A stretch of DNA of 64,000 bases from contig NW_026944387.1 of assembly GCF_033439725.1 (NCBI RefSeq), positions 2,356,001-2,420,000 on the forward strand, read 5' to 3'. The DNA comes from Neurospora tetraspora (Eukaryota; Ascomycota; Sordariomycetes; Sordariales; Sordariaceae). The translations under genes and the position numbers were made by a program. Shown here piece by piece: positions 57,493 through 64,000 of this stretch (within the stretch, counting starts at the first letter, position 1; every line of letters starts with the position of its first letter). Under the pieces are notes generated by a model. That model did not search any database and was not told the origin of the DNA. It saw nothing but the letters and a program-made list of their open reading frames with translations.

Positions 57493-59774
57493 GTGTGATC
57501 GTGATGCTGATATGTTTGGATCTCAGCAAATGTTCCCCCAACTGAAGCTGGCGTCCTTTACGCCCAAACCCCGATAATCGTGCGCAGGCGTAGCTGCTTC
57601 CTGGGTTGAAGGCAAGTGGTCAAATCGTTAGAATATGGACCGATGATGGCAACGCGTAAGATGAAGGACGGTCCCCAGAGTTGCCGCCGTCAGTATATGT
57701 GAGAGGTCGAAATCCGTACGGCTGATGTAGGCAATAGGCGCTGTTAAAAAATGGGAGTTGGTGATGGATGAAAATTGGAAATGATGAACTCTGGGGTTCA
57801 ACTGTGAGATAGCAGACGGGAAGCTATGTGACTGGAAGATGCCCGACAGTGCCAGACGCGATCAAGCAAGTCTCCGTCAACGGACAGAGGTGCAGAAACA
57901 CGACAGCCGGCGGTGATATATGGTAGCACGCAGGGTAAACAGAACCCCTCAACCTGTACCCAAAGGTGGATGGACTCTTTGCGTGCAGTAGGATCGTGAA
58001 GTTCCTGATGAATCAGCGTTAGAAAAAGTGTGACCAGCCTGCAGGATTTCTCGGATGCGATGCGTGCGTGTATGTAGTGGAGGCGGGGGGTGACGGGGTG
58101 ACGGAGTGACGGGGGGTGGCCGTGCCTTCTCTACCCTTGGAGAAACTGATGTGAGGTGAGGAGCAGATATGATGCTTGCTGCAGGGGCGCTATGTGAGAT
58201 GCTTGGGGAGAGGACGATGATGAGCAGCAGCAGCAGCAAGCAGCAGCCTTTCGTCGGAGGTTGCGATTCTGGAGACTTTGCAACTCGGCGCGGGAGGAGC
58301 TGGCCTGGCGAGGTGGCTCCGGGCTGGAAGCACCACCCTCGTCTCGACGCTAGCTGGCTGGAGCTCCGCTGCTGACTGACACTGGCCAGCTGCCCATGAC
58401 CCCTTCTGGGGTAGCTATGGGTGTGGACTGAGGACAGGAATGTTGGGTTGTGTTGCAGGGCCACGACCCACCAAACCGAACGCTCAAGCTCAAAAGCCCA
58501 AATGGGCCCAGTCGCAGCTTGGTAGACTTGGCAGCGGTGCCCAGGCAAGGTACCTTACAGTGGAGGTTGAGCGTGGCTGCGACCCCAATGGTCTCTATGG
58601 TCTCGATGGTCCCCAATGGTCCCAAATCCCAATGGAGTGACGACCGCCGCCAATGGGACCCCGGATTGCGGGTGTGGTATGGCGTGCGGACATGAAATGG
58701 GATGTGCTGTGGATGATACAAACAAACGGGAACCTGAACGCTGTACAGTGTACTTGCAACACTTGGTACGAGACCCGAGCAGAAAAAAAAAAAAAAAAGT
58801 GACAGAGCTACCCGACACGGGGCACAGCGCACAGAGAAAGGATGTGACGAGAAGTACAGGAACCGAGTCTTGTTGACGAAAAGGAAGAAACACCGACCTC
58901 TCTCAGCAACGCGCTATACGGGCCCCCATCTATACTGCCAAGACTGCGTCCTGAATGCCAGCAACGAAACGTCCATCAAGTACGAGATGCTAACTCCAAT
59001 GACCAGCCTACTTGTTCGCGCCTGATGATACAAAGGCCTTCCGGATTGCTAAAGTTTGATGTATGTATCAAGTATATATCTGGCCCTCGTCGGCTCTTCC
59101 CTGCGGGCCGGTCGTTGCAGAGTTTCCGTCGGTAGAGGTGGTAACAAACAAAGTCGCGGGTAATGGGTCGAGTTCTCGGCGTGTGTGCGAGAGAGATTGC
59201 GTGTGAGCCTGTGTTCTCTTTTGTGTTTTCCTTTTCGGAGCAAGGGTATGACACGTCAGAGCAAAGACCCATGGAATAAATACTGGATGGAGATAGCCGG
59301 GGTCATTCAGATGTACACTAAGACTCGGGCTGTTTGGCGCGCCTTTTCCTCGGTCTTTGCGACCTTAAAAACACCCCCGCAACTGATGGAATCCAGAGAC
59401 GCGGCCAGTACGGTTTGGGGTCATGTTTTGAAGACCAGCATGCAGCAACTCGGATAGAACCTTTTCGGCTCAATCAATGCCGACCTCACTATCCAACGTT
59501 TCAACGCTTGGTAAGCAGGAAACGCACGAGGAAGCAGATGGTCGGAGCTTTCATGAACAAGTGCGGTGTGCCCGTAGCTACGTGGTGAGGATCGGGGTGA
59601 TAGAGCCCGCTGGTGCTGGAGCCTAGACGCACACCTCCTCTCTGCATGTAAATGCGGAGCGCTTGGTGTCCATTTAACGCGCGATTATGCGTCTGTTCGA
59701 CCGCTGCCGGGAACAAATAACCGAAATGGGCCTCGTGTATCGCTAGCAAGTGGTCGGTATCCGCGCAGCTTGTA
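57493..59774. other. Promoter and upstream region of the Zn2Cys6 fusion gene
   Basis: It carries a GTGACGG tandem (about 58089..58113), a CAG-type run (about 58219..58249), several CCAATGG-type direct repeats (58580..58660) and a 16-base A tract near 58783. It merges into the transposon-rich end of the window. I see no gene. Confidence 0.4.
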
Positions 59775-59992
59775 CCGCTTTTTCTCATTCGATTTGGATT
59801 CGCTCAGAAAGGGTATAGCGGGCCGCCATACCTTATCTGGGCATATAAGCGAGTGCCAGACAGCTGGTTTATCCCTGCCACCACGTTCAAATACCCACTC
59901 TGGGCGGGTCTTGCTTCCGATCAGCTTGGAAAAGTGGGCAATACTAGACTGCAGCTGGCTAGAGCGAATCCAAATCGAATGAGAAAAAGCGG
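59775..59992. mobile_element. TA-flanked MITE A, perfect 31-bp terminal repeats
   Basis: The left end (59775..59805) and right end (59962..59992) are perfect reverse complements starting CCGCTTTTTCTCATTCGATT. TA flanks both ends, and the right TA (59993..59994) is shared with the next element. At 218 bp there is no coding frame. The TA duplication suggests the Tc1/mariner (Stowaway-like) group. Confidence 0.85.
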
Positions 59993-60082
59993 TACCGCTA
60001 ATTCTCATTCAACTGGGTTTTATCTACCCGCAGAAACTAGGCCTACTCTAGTCTAGGACGCTTGCGCTGTTGTGTCATCCGC

Positions 60083-60477
60083 CGAGCCCGCTAGGGCGAC
60101 TGTGTAATCCGATAAGGCGACTGTGTGGAGACATGCACTGGGCAAAGGTGTAAGTCCCCCAAGTTAACAGAGAAGGTTAGGGTTAGTTAGCGTTAGGGTT
60201 AGCGGTTAGGGTTAGTTAGGGTTAGTTCCGGGGGTGCAGGGGGCCGGCGAGAGGCCCCCGCATGTGAATGTGAAATCAGCGCCTCGAAAAGGGTCGTTTT
60301 GAGCTCTCGTTGTCGTCGTTCAAGATGATGACTTCTGGTGAGGATGTGGTGGTGATGCGAGCGCGCAAGCCGATTTGGAGCGATGCCAAGCTTGCGGTCT
60401 TGGCTGTCTCTGGCAGCGAATTTGTATAGCCCCACACAGTCGCCTTATCGGATTACACAGTCGCCCTAGCGGGCTCG
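60083..60477. mobile_element. MULE-like MITE C, perfect 46-bp ends and 9-bp duplication
   Basis: The left end (60083..60128) and right end (60432..60477) are perfect 46-bp reverse complements beginning CGAGCCCGCTAGGGCGACTG. GTCATCCGC stands immediately outside both ends (60074..60082 and 60478..60486), a perfect 9-bp target duplication. Long ends with a 9-bp duplication fit Mutator-like elements. The 395-bp element has no transposase frame. GGCGACTGTGT occurs twice in each end. It lies inside element B and contains the telomere-type block. Perfect ends and duplication mean a recent insertion. Confidence 0.85.
60175..60225 (+). repeat. Interstitial telomere-type repeats inside element C
   Basis: The strand reads GGTTAG GGTTAG TTAG CGTTAG GGTTAG CGGTTAG GGTTAG TTAG GGTTAG: six whole units and three degenerate ones. 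TTAGGG is the telomere unit of Neurospora and relatives. There is no chromosome end here, because unique sequence continues on both sides. Confidence 0.9.
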
Positions 60478-60645
60478 GTCATCCGCTCTAGCCGCTGCGA
60501 GTCACTTGCATGCCAGCTTGCCATTCAAGCTTTGAGTGGTTCGCTAAGTCTGTCGGCGACGATGGCGCCCCAGTTCTGAGGTGACTCCTAGATATGCTAG
60601 ACTGTAAGAGGGAAGGATGAAACCCAGTTGAATGAGAAAAAGCGG

Positions 60646-61413
60646 TATTACCGAAAACATCCATCCACGTCTAGCCCGGTCTGCCTGGTTCTTCTCATCG
60701 ATAAAGATAGTGCAAGTCGATGGATGATCGACTGTTATGAATGGCTCCTTTGTTGGTATGGTTCTGGTCGATTAGCAGAAAGTCTACGTTCCTGCAAGTG
60801 GAATGTGCCTCTGGTAACAGCTCTAGGCAATGGCGGAGAAGCCCGGAGTGACGAGAGTATGGAGGGGCGCACCGCGCCAGCCTGGTCAATGATGCCCTGA
60901 TCACTGGTGTCCGTGAGCGGGAAGCGAGCGGGAAGCGGCCGCACTGGGAGGCAGCACGACCATGTAGATCTCCGGCCAAACCGTGCACCGCTGGGATGGT
61001 ACATCAAAGACCGTGTGGTGAGGTGAGGTCATGAGATGAAGAAAACAGATGACGTTTCTGAATTATCACTCCCGGTTGATGGGAGTTGTAAAGTGACGGA
61101 AAGTGAGGCCTCATTGTCGAATCTACTGTGCGCAAAATCGCTTTTACTGCGGTACGCCCTCGAGAGACGCCGTAGATCCGTCAACGATTCTCCACCATCC
61201 CCTACTGGGGAGAAGCGAAAGGGCAAACGAGCGTCGCTAAAACGGTATGGGGTGTGTCGAGAACACCACCAGCTATTGGGTGACATGGCGCCTGTTCAGG
61301 GGTGGATTGGTGGACTGCTGGCCTCTAACCTCGGTCGTCCTTGTATCGGTACCTCGTCCGATGGCCAACACACACTGGCATTGGTTCGCCGGTTCTTTGG
61401 ACTGACGGTTTAA
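60646..61413. other. Gene-free spacer between MITEs B and D
   Basis: 768 bp. It holds open frames on both strands around 61036..61413, without a known domain, intron signal or clear codon pattern. I do not support a gene. Confidence 0.35.
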
Positions 61414-61803
61414 GGGCCCGTTTGGTTCAGCCAGCTGTTTTTTCTTTTGTATGGGAAATCGACCCCTGCAAAACAGCAAGTTGTTATATGCAGGCAGTTG
61501 GGGGTCAGTTTGCCCATTTAACCCAGCTTGGCTGCGTCAAAAAGTATCGCGCTAATGCAGGCGGTTCGGAAGGCCCAAGAAAGCAATTAGTGGGCCCATG
61601 CAGGCCAATTCTGCTTCTTTCTATCTTCATGCCCTTGGCAGAACCAACTACGAATCACAACCCCGGTTACAACAACGCGTCTTTTAGCCCACACGTCTTT
61701 GCTTGGCGAGCTTGGTACAAAGCAGTAGCTTTCTAGCTGCATTTTCCGCTTTGTACCCCAAATCAGCACGTCCAAAAAACAGCTGGCTGAACCAAACGGG
61801 CCC
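61414..61803. mobile_element. Harbinger-like MITE D, perfect 30-bp ends, TAA duplication
   Basis: The ends (61414..61443 and 61774..61803) are perfect reverse complements beginning GGGCCCGTTTGGTTCAGCCA and ending in six T. TAA lies immediately outside on each side (61411..61413 and 61804..61806). A 3-bp TWA duplication is typical of the PIF/Harbinger group. A GGGCC(C/T)GTTTGG end is also seen in some plant MITEs. The 390-bp element has no transposase. Confidence 0.8.
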
Positions 61804-64000
61804 TAACAAGGAGCGGCCTGACCAGGGACATTTGAAGGCTTCAGGTAAATACCCCGGACAACGACAACCGCGAGCAACCGCGACCGCTTCAGATGCGCAA
61901 GCTGCTCTGACGAGTCGCCGTTGTCAACGACCGTTCTCAACACCATGCTTGATTCCTACCCCCTGATCCCCCTTCGGCACATGGTTCTTGCGCAAGGGTC
62001 CTGCACTTACAACCGAGCCTCTCATGGGCAGGACCTATAGTCTCGCCAAAGCGCAAGCTGGTGTTCAAGAGCGGCATATTGTTGACTGCTTTCACATCCT
62101 AACGGAGACGATATACCTTGAACGGGCCCCTTAATCCATCTTGACAGGGCATATCGCGTGACATTGTGGACTAGCAGTGGCCTACGGGGGTTGAGAGGCG
62201 ACTACGGGCTGTTCGCGACTTTGCATCTAAGCGGACTGGTTCCTAGAGATAATCAGCATCAGATATGACCACGCCATTGATGATTATGGGGGCTGGAATG
62301 GACTTGCCTTTGCTCATCTGTCAACTATAAAAGCGAGGCTGGCCAGGCAGTCAGAAGTCCACTGCGTAGGATTGAACCCCCAGTCTTCGATATGAATCCA
62401 ATTCGTACATATCAAACAGCATGGAAGGACTCGCTGTTGGTTCTTAGTCACTGGCTAGTCGATCACCGAGCAGATGACGGGCATCAACTACCGTTGCATT
62501 CGCCCCGTTCGGCGAACTTGTGGGCGAATGTACCACTGTGCCAGACTTTTTTCTGGCGTAATTGGCATGCTTGTGCGGAGCACAATCCCCTGCAGTTAGT
62601 ACGAGCCATCGTGCTGAGGTATTACTGTTGCCTGTAGGACTTGAGTTAACTCCGCCTGTTCGTCCTGTTGAGACAAATCGCATCTTTGGAGAACGAACCG
62701 AACGTCTTCTTTCGTCTTGGGTGTTCCAAAGCCTCCTCGTGCTCTCAGACGGACCCCGCCTTGCCCGCAAACCATAGGCGTTGGGCTGTATCATCATTGC
62801 CGAGATGTGTGGTGAGTGAGAGCGTGAAGCGAAGTCAAGTCTCACATGAAGGTGACCAATAGGAAGTACACGACAGGGGGTGTAGTCCCATGTAATTTGG
62901 CGCGACGTATTATTCTCTGTCCTCTCATGCGCCTGCGTTTGAAGTACTGCGTACAGTACGCTATGAGGAACGGCGATGATTTGTGGCAGCTAACGCAGGC
63001 TGGCTTCGCAGGGTAACACAGATGAAATGCGGTCTGATGAATGCCGCATCGCCAGCTAGCAAAGCGCGATGTGTGGACTTCGACTGAAGCTGTTAAGCGT
63101 TGTTAAACGCCGTTTCTTGCACCCGGAGCAGCGGCGGCTGGCTTGTACAAGGATTGACGGACAGCAGCCCGTATTGAGTACGCGGAAGAGGGCAGTGTAT
63201 ATCGGCAAAACCGTTCATGTCGAAGTGCCGAACGTCAAACACTTAATGGTAATCTTGGCCAGGACCTTTTAGCCGTAAGAGTTCGTGATAACTGTACGAT
63301 TCAGGCGTGAGGTACTCTAGCCTCCAGTCTCCCACCTGGAGATGCCCTCCGGCGGCCAAATTAGGCCAAGTGCACAAGAGCAGCAAGCTGTCGAGGGTGT
63401 TGGACCACCTGCCAGAATGCAACCACAACGGCGTACTGAAAGTTACTTCATAACTTGATTGTGGCGCTCTCATGGCAGCGTTTGATCATGTCACTGTTCC
63501 CGGATGTTTCCTTTTGGGTCTGTTGTACGTAGCGGATTCGGTGGGAGATCGTGTCCAGAATGCCAGGTGAGTTCATTGTGTCAAAGTTGAGCGTTAAATA
63601 TAGAAACGTGCGGGCCCGTTTATAGGAGACCAAGATGCGGGATTCTTTGGTTCCATGGGAAGAATGCCGAAGTGAAAGTCAAGTAGATATTGTAGTCGCA
63701 TTTCGCCCGCTTCAACATTTCCGTGTCAGCAAGTGTGGGAGTTGCGGCGGCGGCTGTCGCTATCAAGGGCTGTCGTCGCGCGTGCTATGTAATCAATACC
63801 GTTAACGTTACTAGCGCAGAACTTTCTCGGGATGTTTACCGCCAAAGCTTGACGTGCGATTGGTTACCTTAACCAAGAGACAGCAGACAGACTGGGTATG
63901 ATTGGATGACAGCTGGATACGTGCGGCCTATTAAAGGTCGAATCAAGGCCCATTCTTAGAAACCAGTCGTGACTGGTACCCGACCATGCCCTTTGCAGAT
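61804..64000. other. Gene-free end of the window
   Basis: 2.2 kb without a supported gene, repeat or RNA. Open frames are short and not conserved to my eye. The promoter of a gene beyond the window could lie at the far right. Confidence 0.35.

Larger units (their letters stand above)
59995..60645. mobile_element. TA-flanked MITE B, interrupted by element C
   Basis: The left end (59995..60024) and right end (60616..60645) are 30-bp inverted repeats with three mismatches, starting CCGCTTTTTCTCATTCAACT in the right end (CCGCTAATT in the left). The first 16 bases match element A. TA flanks both ends. Without the nested element and one copy of its duplication, it would be 247 bp, close to A. Confidence 0.8.

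Noticed and set aside
60083-60477. A subtelomere or chromosome end, suggested by TTAGGG repeats
   Set aside because: The repeats number about nine, are degenerate, and are inside a mobile element. Unique sequence continues on both sides.
61036-61413. Plus-strand frame of 125 codons
   Set aside because: It starts with ATG but has no domain, and the opposite strand is also open. Nothing separates it from chance.
62341-62390. GGTTCAATCC-like motif on the minus strand as a tRNA B box
   Set aside because: No matching T stem, anticodon arm or A box could be found around it.
1-64000. Dispersed 5S rRNA or tRNA genes, which Neurospora scatters between genes
   Set aside because: I looked for their conserved core and box sequences and saw none. 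A tRNAscan or covariance search could still find one.

Overview
The window looks like nuclear DNA of a filamentous ascomycete of the order Sordariales. Neurospora crassa or a close relative is the best fit. The reasons are: single-copy eukaryotic genes with short introns (54-167 bp, GT..AG), CT-rich leaders, TTAGGG-type telomere units, a Neurospora-style HP1 C-terminus, and a Vps27 and a Yck-type casein kinase 1 that match the Neurospora proteins as I remember them. The species is an inference, not a search result.

Layout, left to right. 1-312 is the last part of the HP1 gene (chromoshadow domain). 2381-2569 is a possible 62-residue membrane protein. 3645-4586 (-) is a histidine phosphatase. 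5377-7797 (-) is ESCRT-0 subunit Vps27, divergent from 9166-12566 (+), a Doa4/USP8-like deubiquitinase. 14490-16170 (+) is a membrane-anchored fatty aldehyde dehydrogenase and 17058-19099 (+) a CAP10-type glycosyltransferase. 19479-20330 (-) is a TRAPPC2L-like TRAPP subunit and 20999-22394 (-) mitochondrial malonyl transferase. 23662-24813 (+) is exosome Rrp4, 25086-27191 (-) an AFG1 ATPase with a long polythreonine tract, and 28192-32575 (+) nucleoporin Nup133. After a gene-free 7.7 kb comes casein kinase 1 (40328-41863, +). Then follow a small two-helix membrane protein with a KIN17-type zinc finger (44195-44635, +), a p24 cargo receptor (47282-48201, -), SWR1/NuA4 subunit Swc4 (48985-51201, +) and a Zn2Cys6 / O-acetyltransferase fusion (55226-57492, -). 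The last 6.5 kb has no gene I can support.

The genes are mostly housekeeping. Membrane traffic recurs (Vps27, deubiquitinase, TRAPPC2L, p24, casein kinase 1), and so does chromatin and nuclear function (HP1, Swc4, Rrp4, Nup133). Neighbours are largely arranged as divergent or convergent pairs, not operons. Vps27 and the deubiquitinase share one divergent promoter region and act on the same endosomal ubiquitin pathway.

The least ordinary content lies between genes. Nine short inverted-repeat structures can be read directly, eight of them MITE-like. They include a related TA-flanked pair (33568-33869 and 45199-45542) and a nested cluster at 59775-60645. In that cluster one TA-flanked element holds a 395-bp element with perfect 46-bp terminal inverted repeats, a perfect 9-bp target duplication and an internal block of telomere-type repeats. 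A separate 390-bp element with perfect 30-bp ends and TAA duplications follows at 61414-61803. Most are shorter than about 400 bp, near the size limit below which Neurospora's repeat-induced point mutation is inefficient. Two gene products also merit attention: the transcription-factor/acetyltransferase fusion, whose expected catalytic histidine appears to be cysteine, and the membrane protein with a KIN17-type finger.
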